NCBI GenBank assembly: GCA_012719855.1
Contig: JAAXZN010000041.1
Location: 20,081-84,080, forward strand
Direction: 5' to 3'
Source of the DNA: Serratia liquefaciens
Lineage (GTDB): Bacteria; Pseudomonadota; Gammaproteobacteria; Enterobacterales; Enterobacteriaceae
DNA length: 64,000 bases
In this document: in pieces, positions 1 through 9,500 of the stretch
Layout of the letters: every line of letters begins with the position of its first letter
Position numbering within the stretch: the stretch's first letter is position 1
Notes under the pieces: model-generated
What the model was told of the DNA's origin: nothing
Seen by the model: the letters and a program-made list of their open reading frames with translations, nothing else
The model's database searches: none
Position numbers and translations under genes: made by a program

Positions 1-74
1 CGTTGGCACGGGCGCAGCAGTTCATTCCCGAGCGTATTTATCCCCAATGGCAACAGCTTATTGCTGGAGGTTAA
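1..74 (+). CDS. C-terminal end of a probable glycosyltransferase (5' truncated)
   Basis: An open frame runs from the window edge (first full codon at base 3) to a TAA at 72-74 and encodes 23 residues ending in a Trp-Gln-Gln-Leu-Ile type tail. Only the tail is visible. Tails of this kind, rich in Arg, Gln and Pro, are common at the end of GT-B glycosyltransferases, and the next gene is a GT2 enzyme two bases downstream whose ribosome-binding site lies inside this tail. The assignment rests mainly on context; the reading frame is well supported by the tight spacing. Confidence 0.5.
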   Translation, partial: LARAQQFIPERIYPQWQQLIAGG

Positions 75-75
75 G

Positions 76-819
76 ATGGAAAAAGTTTCAGTCATCATGC
101 CGGCTTACAATGCCGCAGGCTTTATCAAAGAGTCGATCCTCGGGGTGCTGAACCAGACATACCAGGATTATCACCTGTATGTGATCGACGATGCTTCCAC
201 CGACCATACCGCCGAGGTGGTGAAACCGTTCATCCACGATCGTCTGACTTACATCCGCAACGACACCAATCAGGGCGTGGCCGAGACCCGTAATATCGCG
301 ATTGAAGCCGCGCGCGGCGATTATATTGCGTTCTGCGACAGCGATGACGTCTGGCACCCGAACAAGCTGGCGCGCCAGGTCGGGATCCTCAAAACCAACC
401 GCTACGACGTGGTGTGCTCCCATTATTACACCTTTGAAGATGACCCGACGCGGGTGAAAAACTACCGTGGCGCCGGTGAGATCATCGCCTATAAAGACAT
501 GTTGAAAAGCAACTGGATCGGCAACCTGACCGGCATGTACAACCAGCGTCAGGTCGGCAAGGTGTACCAGAGCAAAGTGGGTCATGAGGATTACGTTATG
601 TGGCTGTCGGTGCTGGAGAAGGCGCGGAACCACATGGCTTACTGCATCCCTGAACCCCTGGCTTTTTATCGCCTCTCCGCGCAGTCGCTGTCCGGCAATA
701 AATTCCGCGCGGCCGATTGGCAGTGGCAGATATATCGCCGTCATCTGGGGCTTTCCTATCAGAAGTCCTGTTATCTGTTCTTCTCCTATCTGTACAGCGC
801 GGTGATGAAAAGACAATGA
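76..819 (+). CDS. Family 2 glycosyltransferase (exopolysaccharide)
   Basis: This is a 247-residue GT-A fold enzyme that should transfer a sugar from a nucleotide-sugar donor to a growing repeat unit on the inner face of the membrane. The N-terminus has the GT2 signature VSVIMPAYNAAGFI, an IDDASTD nucleotide-binding stretch near residue 41, and a DSDDVW metal-binding (DXD) motif near residue 93. I start at ATG 76, not at the in-frame TTG at 61, because GGAGG at 66-70 sits at the right distance. Its stop overlaps the next ATG by four bases, so the two are probably co-translated. The sugar specificity cannot be told. Confidence 0.9.
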   Translation: MEKVSVIMPAYNAAGFIKESILGVLNQTYQDYHLYVIDDASTDHTAEVVKPFIHDRLTYIRNDTNQGVAETRNIAIEAARGDYIAFCDSDDVWHPNKLARQVGILKTNRYDVVCSHYYTFEDDPTRVKNYRGAGEIIAYKDMLKSNWIGNLTGMYNQRQVGKVYQSKVGHEDYVMWLSVLEKARNHMAYCIPEPLAFYRLSAQSLSGNKFRAADWQWQIYRRHLGLSYQKSCYLFFSYLYSAVMKRQ

Positions 820-2702
820 ATTTCAGCAAGCTAACCTTAGCCTGCCTGCTGGCATGCGCCGGCTGGGCAGGGCTGGCCAATGCGGCCGGCTGCGACGGCA
901 ACCTGCTCAAGGATCCCGGCTTCGAGCAGGGGGGGGCCGGGTGGTCGCTGGCCTCGGCGCAGGTGGTGGCGGGTGGACACGGCGGTCAGCGCAGCCTGTT
1001 TTATCAAAATCACAACCCGGCCAACTACCACAACATGCTGCAAAGTCTGTCGGTCAAACCGGGTCAACAGCTGGCTTTTGGTGCCTGGGTTCGCGGTGAA
1101 AATCTCAGGGGCAAGGGCGAAAATCAGGGCGCCGGCGTGTTTGTCGAAAGCTATGACGACCAGGGGCGTTTTTTGGCGGGCAGCTATCCGCAGGGACTGC
1201 TGGGTACCAGCGGCTGGCAGCCGGTGACCGGCGATTTTCGGGTGCCACCACGGGCGGTGAAAGTGGTACTGGGCGTTTATCTGCGTCAGGGCACCACCGG
1301 TAGCGCCTGGTTTGACGATGTTTACGCCTGCCTGCAACCTGTTGCGCCGGAGTTGTACCAGATGCGCAGCGGCAAGGAGGCGGCCTCCAGCCTGATTGAG
1401 GTGGTGGATCCGCAGCAGGTGCAGGTGGACAGTACCCTGGTCGACGACAAGAATACCACCGTCAAACATGATAGCCGCCGCTATGCCATCAGCGAAAAAC
1501 AGCAGGTGGAGTTTCCGCTGCCGGCCGATCTGGCTGCCGGCGAGTATCGTTTGCAGCAGCAGGTGACGGACGTGGCTTCGCAACGCAGCCAGCGCAGCGA
1601 AATGCCGATCAGCGTCGGTCGCCCGCAGCCCAAGGTAGCGCTGGATGCTCAGGGTTACGTTTTGAAGCAAGGCAAGCGCTTCTTCCCGCTCGGCATTTAC
1701 ATGTACGGCGAGATGGCGACGGACGAGCATCTGACGCGCATCCGCGATGCCGGTTTCAATACCTTGCTCAATTACAACTACGGCACCGGACGCGACCCCT
1801 ATAACTATTTCCGCAAAACCCGGCAATACGGTTTGCAGGTGATTTTTTCGCTCAAGGATATGTACGCCGGTACCCGCTTTGCGCCGGAAACCAAGATGAG
1901 CTATCCGCAGCTGACGGCCAGCTATGTGGAAAAATTCAAGCATCAGCCCAACCTGCTCGCCTGGTACATCAACGACGAACTGGGCCCGGAATATGTGCCG
2001 CAGATTGAGCAAAAACACCTGCAGGTCAAGCAGCTGGATCCTGACCATCTGACCTTCCAGGTGTTGGACAAGACCGGAACGCTCAATGCCTATTTCAACA
2101 GTTCGGATGTGCTGGCCAGTGACCCTTATCCGGTCGGCAGAGACGCCGATCTGACGCGGACGCTGGAGTACAGCCGTATTACCAGTCAGGTGGCGCGCCA
2201 GGCCAAAGGGGCGTGGCTGGTGATGCAGATTATGGATCATGCCGCTTACGCGCCTGACCGCAAACCGCGTCAGCCTACCGAGGCGGAGATCCGCAATCAG
2301 GCCTGGTTGGGGTTGATCGGCGGGGCCAGAGGCATCCTGTTTTATTCCTATACCGATCTGTTCTACAAGCGCCAGCGCGGCGGGTTCAGCCAGCAGGAAT
2401 TTGATGCTATCTGGCGCGGCGTCGCCGGCGTAGCGCAGCAGATTGTCAGCTTTGAGCCTTACCTGCTTTCCGGTGAAAGCCAGTTGTTGCAAGGCAACAA
2501 TACCGCCATCCCGGCCCGTCTGTTTATCCAAGGCGAACGGGGCCTGGTGCTGATCGCCAACCCTTACTATCGCCAGATGTCGGCAAGGTTTGATCTGCCT
2601 GCAGGTTGGCAGGCCCAGGGGCAGCGGCAGATTGAGGCCGAGTTGCCGTCGATGGGCAGCCGTGCGGTATGGGTACAACGTCAAACAGAAAAGAAAGGAT
2701 AA
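816..2702 (+). CDS. Secreted glycoside-hydrolase-like protein with N-terminal CBM-like domain
   Basis: The product has 628 residues with a clear signal peptide (hydrophobic stretch, cleavage after Ala-Asn-Ala near residue 23). A DPGFEQGG-type beta-sandwich resembling carbohydrate-binding modules follows (about residues 28-170), then a linker beta domain, then a TIM-barrel-like region from about residue 285. The barrel carries an Ile-Asn-Asp-Glu motif with Glu388 as the likely acid/base, as in clan A glycosidases. The start is fixed by an ATGA overlap with the upstream glycosyltransferase. Its position among polymer-assembly genes suggests that it trims or cleaves the exported polysaccharide, but the substrate and even the activity are inferred. 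The exact family is not recognised. Confidence 0.7.
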   Translation: MNFSKLTLACLLACAGWAGLANAAGCDGNLLKDPGFEQGGAGWSLASAQVVAGGHGGQRSLFYQNHNPANYHNMLQSLSVKPGQQLAFGAWVRGENLRGKGENQGAGVFVESYDDQGRFLAGSYPQGLLGTSGWQPVTGDFRVPPRAVKVVLGVYLRQGTTGSAWFDDVYACLQPVAPELYQMRSGKEAASSLIEVVDPQQVQVDSTLVDDKNTTVKHDSRRYAISEKQQVEFPLPADLAAGEYRLQQQVTDVASQRSQRSEMPISVGRPQPKVALDAQGYVLKQGKRFFPLGIYMYGEMATDEHLTRIRDAGFNTLLNYNYGTGRDPYNYFRKTRQYGLQVIFSLKDMYAGTRFAPETKMSYPQLTASYVEKFKHQPNLLAWYINDELGPEYVPQIEQKHLQVKQLDPDHLTFQVLDKTGTLNAYFNSSDVLASDPYPVGRDADLTRTLEYSRITSQVARQAKGAWLVMQIMDHAAYAPDRKPRQPTEAEIRNQAWLGLIGGARGILFYSYTDLFYKRQRGGFSQQEFDAIWRGVAGVAQQIVSFEPYLLSGESQLLQGNNTAIPARLFIQGERGLVLIANPYYRQMSARFDLPAGWQAQGQRQIEAELPSMGSRAVWVQRQTEKKG

Positions 2703-2708
2703 CCGGTC

Positions 2709-3695
2709 ATGAATATTACCCTGAGCCTGATTATTCCGGTGTACAAGGTTGAGGCTTATATCGAGGCGTGCCTGGATTCGGTGTTGCAACAGCTGCCTGA
2801 CTGGGCGGAGGCGATCATCGTGGATGACGGCAGCCCGGACGGCGCCATCGGCATTGCCGAGGAAGTGCTGTGTCGCTATCCACAGCACAGGCGGCGGGTC
2901 AGCATTCTGCGCCAGGAAAACCAGGGGTTGAGCCAGGCGCGCAACAACGGCATTGACCATGCAGAGGGGCGCTACGTTGGTTTTTTGGACTCCGACGATG
3001 TGCTGCTGGAGGGCTACTTCAGCATTTTGGGCCGCCTGCTGGCGGATAACCCCTTGGCCGACATCGTGGCCTTCAACGCCCAGCGCTTTTCAACCTTCAA
3101 TAACGGCAAGATCCAACCAGAGGGCACCATGGCTATCGTGCCCGGCAATGCGGCTCCGCAGCAGCGTGATGACCATATGGCGCTGCTGGCAGACAGCTTT
3201 AACCGCAGCATGTGGTTCGCCTGGGCGCGGATTTATCGCAAAACGCTGTTCGATGAGGCTCGCTTCCCGGCGGGGCGAAACTTTGAAGATATTCAGCTGA
3301 TCCCACAGCTTTACCTGAAGGCCGATCGCATCGTGGTCTGCGATACGCCATTGGTGGGATACCGTGCCAACCCTAACGGCATTACGCGCGCGCCAAAGCG
3401 ACGCGATCTGGACGATCTGGATTACGCACTCGACGGCGCTGACAGCGGGCGACGGCAGGGGCTGGGGCATGGGCTTTACTCGATCCTCTACGTCACCACG
3501 CTGAAAGCGCGTTTGTTGGTGGGGCTGGATTTCTTCGGGGCGCGCGATGCGCTGCGCGAAACCCGCGAGCTGAAGCGCCGTTATTCCGGCCTGCGCGGCG
3601 AGGAGCGCAAAATGCTGAGCCGTAAAAACCGGCTGTTTTACCGTAGCCCGCTGGCTTACTACCTGATGGCCCGGCTGTACAACCTGCGCGGCTAG
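2709..3695 (+). CDS. Family 2 glycosyltransferase
   Basis: This 328-residue GT2 enzyme has the N-terminal signature LSLIIPVYKVEAYIEACLDS, an IVDDGSPDG motif near residue 38 and a FLDSDD metal-binding motif near residue 97. A conserved NFEDI acceptor-side motif lies near residue 195. The C-terminal 80 residues are Arg-rich and likely lie along the membrane. It follows the secreted hydrolase by six bases and shares its strand, so it belongs to the same transcription unit. It probably adds one sugar of the exopolysaccharide repeat unit; donor and acceptor are unknown. Confidence 0.9.
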   Translation: MNITLSLIIPVYKVEAYIEACLDSVLQQLPDWAEAIIVDDGSPDGAIGIAEEVLCRYPQHRRRVSILRQENQGLSQARNNGIDHAEGRYVGFLDSDDVLLEGYFSILGRLLADNPLADIVAFNAQRFSTFNNGKIQPEGTMAIVPGNAAPQQRDDHMALLADSFNRSMWFAWARIYRKTLFDEARFPAGRNFEDIQLIPQLYLKADRIVVCDTPLVGYRANPNGITRAPKRRDLDDLDYALDGADSGRRQGLGHGLYSILYVTTLKARLLVGLDFFGARDALRETRELKRRYSGLRGEERKMLSRKNRLFYRSPLAYYLMARLYNLRG

Positions 3696-3720
3696 CGGCG
3701 CACCATTCGCCTCTTTCCCG

Positions 3721-3785
3721 TTTTCGTTAAAGCAGCGGCATGCTGCACCCATGTCAATTGGGGCGACCCTTTCGCCCCCAACAGG
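3721..3785. repeat. Intergenic hairpin, partial relative of the GCATGCTGC repeat
   Basis: The 102-base gap between two glycosyltransferase genes holds the string GGCATGCTGCACCCA, close to the core of the longer repeats at 6086-6185 and 34309-34404. A hairpin with arms GGGGCGA (3760-3766) and TCGCCCC (3772-3778) follows. No T-run follows the hairpin, so I do not call it a terminator. Confidence 0.5.
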
Positions 3786-3797
3786 CAGACTAAAACT

Positions 3798-4700
3798 ATG
3801 AGTATCACCGTCAGCGTCATCATACCCACCTATGGCCGCAGCGAACTGCTGGCTCGCGCCATCGATAGCGTATTGGCACAAACCCATCGCCCGTTGGAAA
3901 TCATCGTGGTGGATGACAACCCGCAGGGCGACGCCCATCGCCTGGCGACCCGCGAGCGCCTGGCCGGCTACATTGAGCGGGGTGAGATTATTTATTACCC
4001 GCGCAGGCGCAATGGCGGGGGCGCATTGGCACGTAACAGCGGGATCCTGCGTTCGAGCGGGCAGTACATCAGCTTTCTGGATGACGACGATTATTATCAT
4101 CCACAGAAAATCGCCCGCCAACTGGCCTTTATGCAGCAGGGCGATTACGACGTCAGCCTGTGCGATATGGATATTCTGAAAAACGGGCAGATCGGCACCG
4201 AGCATTACTACCGCGCGCGCTGCGAAGGGCTGGAGGATTTTATGCTGGCCGGCGTAGCCTACACGCCGATGATCATGATGCGACGCAGCACGGCGATTGC
4301 GGTGCGCGGCTTTTTCAACACGCCTCGCTACCAGGACCATATCTTCCTCTACCGGCTGCTGGCGGCCGGAGCGAAGATCGGCACGCTGCATGAACGACTG
4401 GCGGTGCACAACGACCATGACGGTGAACGCATCACCTCCAGTCCGAAGGGCATTATTGGCTACCGCAATAAAATGCAGTTTGAACAGCGGCTGATGCCAC
4501 AGGTTTCACCCCGGGCACGCAAGATCATGCGCCTGCGCCATACCTGCATTACTTCGCGCATCATTACCGACGGCAAGAGTCGCCTGGCCGGCGTTTTCTA
4601 TGGGCTGAAGGGCATTGTTTACGTCAATAGCGGCTTGATGGCGGGGGTGTATATGAAAAATATCATCCGCAATGTGTTTTTCCGCGGCGTGCCGTTCTGA
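3798..4700 (+). CDS. Family 2 glycosyltransferase
   Basis: This is a third complete GT2 enzyme, 300 residues. It shows ITVSVIIPTYGRSELLARAI at the N-terminus, IIVVDDNPQ near residue 35 and FLDDDDYYHPQKI near residue 94, the metal and nucleotide site. A C-terminal amphipathic segment suggests membrane association. It is separated from the previous gene by 102 bases holding a hairpin repeat, so it may be read through from upstream or have its own weak promoter. Together with the neighbouring GT2 genes and the EpsG-like protein it points to assembly of a branched or complex polymer. Confidence 0.9.
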   Translation: MSITVSVIIPTYGRSELLARAIDSVLAQTHRPLEIIVVDDNPQGDAHRLATRERLAGYIERGEIIYYPRRRNGGGALARNSGILRSSGQYISFLDDDDYYHPQKIARQLAFMQQGDYDVSLCDMDILKNGQIGTEHYYRARCEGLEDFMLAGVAYTPMIMMRRSTAIAVRGFFNTPRYQDHIFLYRLLAAGAKIGTLHERLAVHNDHDGERITSSPKGIIGYRNKMQFEQRLMPQVSPRARKIMRLRHTCITSRIITDGKSRLAGVFYGLKGIVYVNSGLMAGVYMKNIIRNVFFRGVPF

Positions 4701-4756
4701 GCTGCGTTTCGCGTGCTCCGTTACCCTTAAGAGACTCCCCCTTTCAGAGGATGATT

Positions 4757-6010
4757 ATGCGCTTTGAACGTTCGACGCTGATCGGCAGCGTGCTGTTGCT
4801 GACGGTACCGCTTTTCGCTTTGCTGCACAGCATAGGAACGCTGCGGGCAGGAAAGAAGAACTCGGCGGCTTATTTGCTGATTGCGCTGTGTTTTTTCTTT
4901 TTCTTCATTAAAATCCCGCCGCTGGCGGATCTTTACCGCCACTTTGCCAACTACGATGCCATCAACTCGGCTACCCGCCTGAGTGATGTTATTCAGGGCA
5001 AGGTGGACGTGGTGCTGTACGCCAATTTCTATATTTTCAAAACGCTGGGTATCCCGTTTTTCATTATTCCGGGGCTGTACGTCGCGCTGTCGGTTTACTG
5101 CTATCTCAGCGCGCTGAATATCGTCATGCTGCATTCCGGCAAGGCGTTCACCGCGCGGCAGTTTGTGCTGCTGCATCTGGCGGTGCTGTTTTTGATTAAC
5201 CCGTTTATCATTGCCATGGGGTTACGCTTTGGCTTCTCGATGGCGGTGATGACCCTGGCGATGGTGCTGTTTTGTCATAAGCTCAACCGCCCGCTCGCCG
5301 CCGGCCTGATGCTGTTCGCCATGCTGACCCACTTTTCCAGCATGCTGCTGGTGGGCGTGTTCCTGTGCAGCCGGGTGATGCGCCTGAACCGCCTGCTGAC
5401 GGTGGTGTTCAGCGCCATCGCCTTCCTGACCGCCAAGTTTGCGCTGCCGTTTATCGTTTCCCATATTACGATCTCCGGCATCAACAGTTACTCCGACGTC
5501 TATACCTCCGGCATGTACGCCAGCGACTACCTGACATCCGGCAACGCCAACGGCATGATTAACTTCCTGATCGTGTTATTCCCGGCGCTGTTTCTGGGTG
5601 TCTTTATGCTGGGTAACCCGATGAGCAACCAGACGGGGGACATCAAGAACTACGCGGCCTGGCTGGTGGTGTTTGTGTTCCTGTGTTCCAGCTCGCTGCA
5701 GGCGGCCAGCCGTTATGCCAGCGTGGCCTCGGTGTTCTTGCTGTTTTATTACGTGGCCCATCGGGGATCGTTCATCCGCGGCAGATTCAACTACTTCTTC
5801 CTGTGCTTTATGCTGATGGCCACCGGTTATAACCTGATAGAGAACATTTATGTCCCGCGCCGCCCGATCATGCTGGGGCAGATGTGGCAGTCGTTCTATA
5901 AAACCCCGCTGCTGAACTTGTTCTATGGCGAGCAGGAATATGAGCAGTATCTGCAATTTATCAACCGCGACAGCGGCGAGTGGATAGGGCATGAGATGGA
6001 TTTAGGCTAA
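4757..6010 (+). CDS. EpsG/Wzy-type polysaccharide polymerase, multi-pass membrane protein
   Basis: The product is a 417-residue integral membrane protein with about ten hydrophobic segments and a periplasmic loop containing ADLYRHFANYDA. That early Asp-X-X-X-Tyr-X-X-Y/F pattern is typical of the EpsG family, whose members act as O-unit or exopolysaccharide polymerases. Two in-frame ATGs occur, at 4751 and 4757; AGAGGA at 4746-4751 is correctly spaced only for 4757, so I use that start. It is the last gene of the polysaccharide block. Polymerase function is inferred from family and context. Confidence 0.75.
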   Translation: MRFERSTLIGSVLLLTVPLFALLHSIGTLRAGKKNSAAYLLIALCFFFFFIKIPPLADLYRHFANYDAINSATRLSDVIQGKVDVVLYANFYIFKTLGIPFFIIPGLYVALSVYCYLSALNIVMLHSGKAFTARQFVLLHLAVLFLINPFIIAMGLRFGFSMAVMTLAMVLFCHKLNRPLAAGLMLFAMLTHFSSMLLVGVFLCSRVMRLNRLLTVVFSAIAFLTAKFALPFIVSHITISGINSYSDVYTSGMYASDYLTSGNANGMINFLIVLFPALFLGVFMLGNPMSNQTGDIKNYAAWLVVFVFLCSSSLQAASRYASVASVFLLFYYVAHRGSFIRGRFNYFFLCFMLMATGYNLIENIYVPRRPIMLGQMWQSFYKTPLLNLFYGEQEYEQYLQFINRDSGEWIGHEMDLG

Positions 6011-6085
6011 TGCGTTTTTTATTCCAGTAACCCTCACTTCGCCAAACAGGAAGCGGGCGTCAGTCCGCTTGAGGCCGTAGACAAA

Positions 6086-6185
6086 GTGCTCTGTTGTTTA
6101 ATGGTAGGGGCGCTGCATGCTGCGCCCAATAGCATAATCAATGAGTTAAATCGGGTCGAACATGGTCGACCCCTACAGGTTTAGC
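6086..6185. repeat. Intergenic palindromic repeat, copy A
   Basis: About 100 bases closely match 34309-34404, by eye roughly 85 percent. Shared blocks are GTGCTCTGTTGTT, GCATGCTGCGCCCAATAGCA, ATCAATGAGT and GGTTTAGC. Internal inverted arms around GGGGCGC/GCGCCC and GGTCGA/TCGACC would fold into two hairpins. It lies about 75 bases after the polymerase stop and upstream of the nar control region. A mobile or REP-like origin is likely; no coding content is seen. Confidence 0.75.
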
Positions 6186-6216
6186 CTTTTCGAGTGTTTG
6201 TCAGCAGTCCGCTTCC

Positions 6217-6243
6217 TACCCCCAAATACCCCGACTTACCCCG
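6217..6243 (+). promoter_or_regulatory. Three phased NarL-like heptamers
   Basis: TACCCCC (6217-6223), TACCCCG (6227-6233) and TACCCCG (6237-6243) repeat with an exact 10-base period, putting them on one face of the helix. They match the NarL/NarP heptamer TACYYMT except at the last base. A further perfect heptamer in reverse, AGGGGTA, is at 6325-6331. They lie about 130-160 bases upstream of the FNR box, the usual arrangement for nitrate activation of narG. An AT-rich stretch at 6277-6302 could bind IHF. Confidence 0.6.
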
Positions 6244-6368
6244 CAGCATATCCCATCGAACATCTGACTCATCATTTCTATAATATTTTCAATTAATTAA
6301 ACCCAATGCTTGCCATGATACTTTAGGGGTATCCACGCCTCTGCCGCCGTTATTCTCCCTCCGTTCTC

Positions 6369-6382
6369 TTGATCGCAATCAA
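6369..6382 (+). promoter_or_regulatory. FNR box of the nar operon promoter
   Basis: TTGATCGCAATCAA is a perfect match to the FNR consensus TTGAT-N4-ATCAA. Centred at 6375.5, a class II arrangement (centre at -41.5) predicts transcription starting near 6417, so the narG leader would be about 170 nucleotides and would contain the repeat at 6433-6557. FNR activation fits an anaerobic nitrate reductase. Confidence 0.85.
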
Positions 6383-6432
6383 TTTGCCACCGCAACCGCA
6401 TTAGTAGGCTGGCGGCAGATTGAGCAATGTCA

Positions 6433-6557
6433 TTACCCGTCGTATTTCAAGCCGCAGCGTTGTTACCTGCGCTCGCTCACTCCAGTTACTTACTTGAGTA
6501 AGCGCCTGGAGATGAGCGAGCTGGCCGCCTGGCTGTGACTTGAAATCCATAGGGTAA
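6433..6557. repeat. 125-bp long palindromic repeat in the nar leader
   Basis: The element is bounded by inverted ends TTACCCGTCGTATTTCAAG and CTTGAAATCCATAGGGTAA. Further inward, GCTCGCTCACTCCAG pairs with CTGGAGATGAGCGAGC, so nearly the whole element folds into one long hairpin. A second member is at 45623-45757. Elements with these ends are abundant between genes in Serratia, Yersinia and relatives. Here it lies between the predicted nar transcription start and the narG start codon. Confidence 0.85.
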
Positions 6558-6590
6558 AAAAATATTAAAAAGCCCTCAGGAGAATTCCGG

Positions 6591-9500
6591 ATGAGCAAGT
6601 TTCTAGACCGATTCCGCTATTTTAAGCAGTTGGCGGAACCCTTTTCTGGCGATCATGGCCAGACGTTGAACACCAACCGCGACTGGGAAGACGGCTACCG
6701 CAGCCGTTGGCAGCACGACAAGATTGTGCGCTCCACCCATGGGGTCAACTGCACCGGCTCCTGCAGCTGGAAAATTTATGTGAAAAACGGCCTGGTCACC
6801 TGGGAAACCCAGCAGACCGATTACCCACGTACCCGTCCCGATCTGCCAAACCATGAACCGCGCGGTTGCCCACGTGGCGCCAGCTATTCCTGGTATCTGT
6901 ACAGCGCCAACCGGCTGAAATACCCATTGATGCGCAAACGCCTGATCAAACTGTGGCGCGAAGCCAAGGCGCTGCACAGCGATCCCGTCGAGGCCTGGGG
7001 CTCGATCGTCAGCGATCCTGAAAAAGCCAAAAGCTACAAAGTGGCGCGCGGGCGCGGCGGTTTCGTCCGTTCCAGTTGGCAGGAGGTAAACGAGCTGATC
7101 GCCGCTTCCAACGTCTACACCGCCAAAACCTTCGGTCCGGATCGCATCATTGGCTTCTCGCCAATCCCCGCGATGTCGATGGTGTCTTACGCCGCCGGCG
7201 CCCGTTATCTGTCGCTGATTGGCGGCACCTGCCTGAGCTTCTACGACTGGTATTGCGACTTGCCGCCGGCCTCGCCAATGACCTGGGGTGAACAGACCGA
7301 CGTGCCGGAATCCGCCGACTGGTATAACTCTTCCTACATTATCGCCTGGGGTTCCAACGTGCCTCAGACGCGCACCCCGGACGCGCACTTCTTCACCGAA
7401 GTACGTTACAAAGGCACCAAAACCGTGGCGGTCACGCCGGACTACGCCGAAGTCGCCAAGCTGTGCGACCAGTGGCTGAATCCGAAGCAGGGCACCGACA
7501 GCGCCATGGCGCTGGCGATGGGCCACGTGATGCTGAAAGAGTTCCACCTGGATCGTGAGGTGGGCTATTTCCGCGATTACGTGCGTCGTTATACCGACAT
7601 GCCGATGCTGGTTATGCTGGAGCCGCGCGAAGAGGGGCATTATGCCGCCGGTCGTCTGCTGCGCGCCGCCGATTTGGTCGACGGCCTGGGGCAAGAAAAT
7701 AACCCTGAATGGAAAACCGTTGCCATTGATCAACGCAGTGGCGAACTGGTTGCTCCGCAGGGGTCGATCGGTTTCCGCTGGGGCGAACAGGGCAAATGGA
7801 ACCTGGAACAACGCGCCGGCCAGGACCAGCAGGAAGTGGAATTGCAACTCAGCCTGCTGGGCGCGCATGACGAAGTGGCCGAGGTGGGGTTCCCTTACTT
7901 TGGCGGCATCAAAAGCGGCGCTGCCGAGGGCGGGAACTTCAACAGCGTGGCGCTGGACGAGATCCTGCTGCACAAGCTGCCGGTCAAACGCCTGCGCCTG
8001 GCGGACGGCAGCGAAGCGCTGGTGACCAGCGTGTACGATTTGACCCTGGCCAACTACGGCCTCGAGCGTGGCCTGAATGACGCCAACTGCGCCACCGACT
8101 ACGACGACGTCAAAGCCTATACCCCGGCCTGGGCCGAGCAGATCACCGGCGTTTCCCGCCACAACATCATCCGCATTGCGCGCGAATTTGCCGACAACGC
8201 CGAGAAAACCCATGGCCGTTCGATGATTATCGTCGGTGCCGGTGTCAACCACTGGTACCACATGGACATGACCTACCGTGGGCTGATCAACATGCTGATC
8301 TTCTGCGGCTGCGTCGGCCAGAGCGGTGGCGGCTGGGCGCACTACGTCGGCCAGGAAAAGCTGCGGCCGCAGACCGGCTGGCTGCCGCTGGCGTTTGGCC
8401 TCGACTGGCAACGTCCGCCGCGTCATATGAACAGCACCTCGTTCTTCTATAACCATTCCAGCCAGTGGCGTTATGAAACCGTGGGGACCGAAGAGCTGTT
8501 GTCGCCGATGGCGGACAAATCACGCTTCGGCGGAAGCCTGATCGATCTCAACGTGCGTGCCGAGCGCATGGGCTGGTTGCCGTCCGCACCACAGCTGGGC
8601 ACCAACCCACTGCATCTGGCGGCGCAGGCGCAAGCCGCAGGACAATCGCCGGTGGAGTACACCGTCGACGCCCTGAAGAAAGGGACGCTGGGCTTTGCCG
8701 CCGAGCAGCCGGACAACCCACAGAACTTCCCGCGTAACCTGTTCGTCTGGCGCTCTAACCTGCTGGGTTCCTCCGGCAAGGGTCATGAGTACATGCTCAA
8801 ATACCTGTTGGGCACCGAAAACGGCATTCAGGGCAAGGATCTGGGCCAGCAGGGCGGTGCCAAGCCGCAGGAAGTGGAATGGCTGGATAACGGCGGCGAA
8901 GGCAAGCTGGATCTGGTGGTGACCCTGGATTTCCGCATGTCCAGCACCTGCCTCTATTCCGACATCGTGCTGCCGACCGCCACCTGGTACGAAAAAGACG
9001 ACATGAATACCTCGGATATGCATCCGTTTATTCACCCGCTGTCGGCGGCGGTCGATCCGGCCTGGGACTCGAAGAGCGACTGGGAAATCTACAAGGGCAT
9101 CGCCAAAGCCTTCTCCGAAGTCTGTGTCGGGCACCTGGGGCAGGAAACCGACGTGGTGACGCTGCCGATCCAGCATGACTCCGCCGCCGAGCTGGCGCAG
9201 CCTTACGGCGTCAAAGACTGGAAAAAGGGGGAGTGTGAACTGATCCCCGGCAAAACCGCGCCGCATATCATGGTGGTGGAACGCGATTACCCGGCCACCT
9301 ATGAGCGTTTCACTTCGCTGGGGCCACTGCTGGATAAGCTGGGCAACGGCGGGAAAGGCATTGGCTGGAACACCCAGGAAGAAGTCGACTTCCTGAAAAA
9401 GCTCAACTACGTCAAAACCGCAGGCCCGGCAGCGGGGCGGCCGAAAATTGAAAGCGCCATTGATGCCGCCGAAGTGATCCTGACGTTAGCACCGGAAACC

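Noticed and set aside
837..2960. Long open frame (about 700 codons) on the minus strand opposite the secreted hydrolase
   Set aside because: It mirrors the codon pattern of the plus-strand gene, has no ribosome site or domain, and crosses into the next gene.
3090..4418. Minus-strand frame of about 440 codons across two glycosyltransferase genes
   Set aside because: Covers two real genes and the gap between them; no family match or start signal.
6603..8456. Open frame of about 617 codons antisense to narG
   Set aside because: Shadow frame of a high-GC conserved gene; the plus-strand protein is certain and the antisense product is low-complexity without known motifs.
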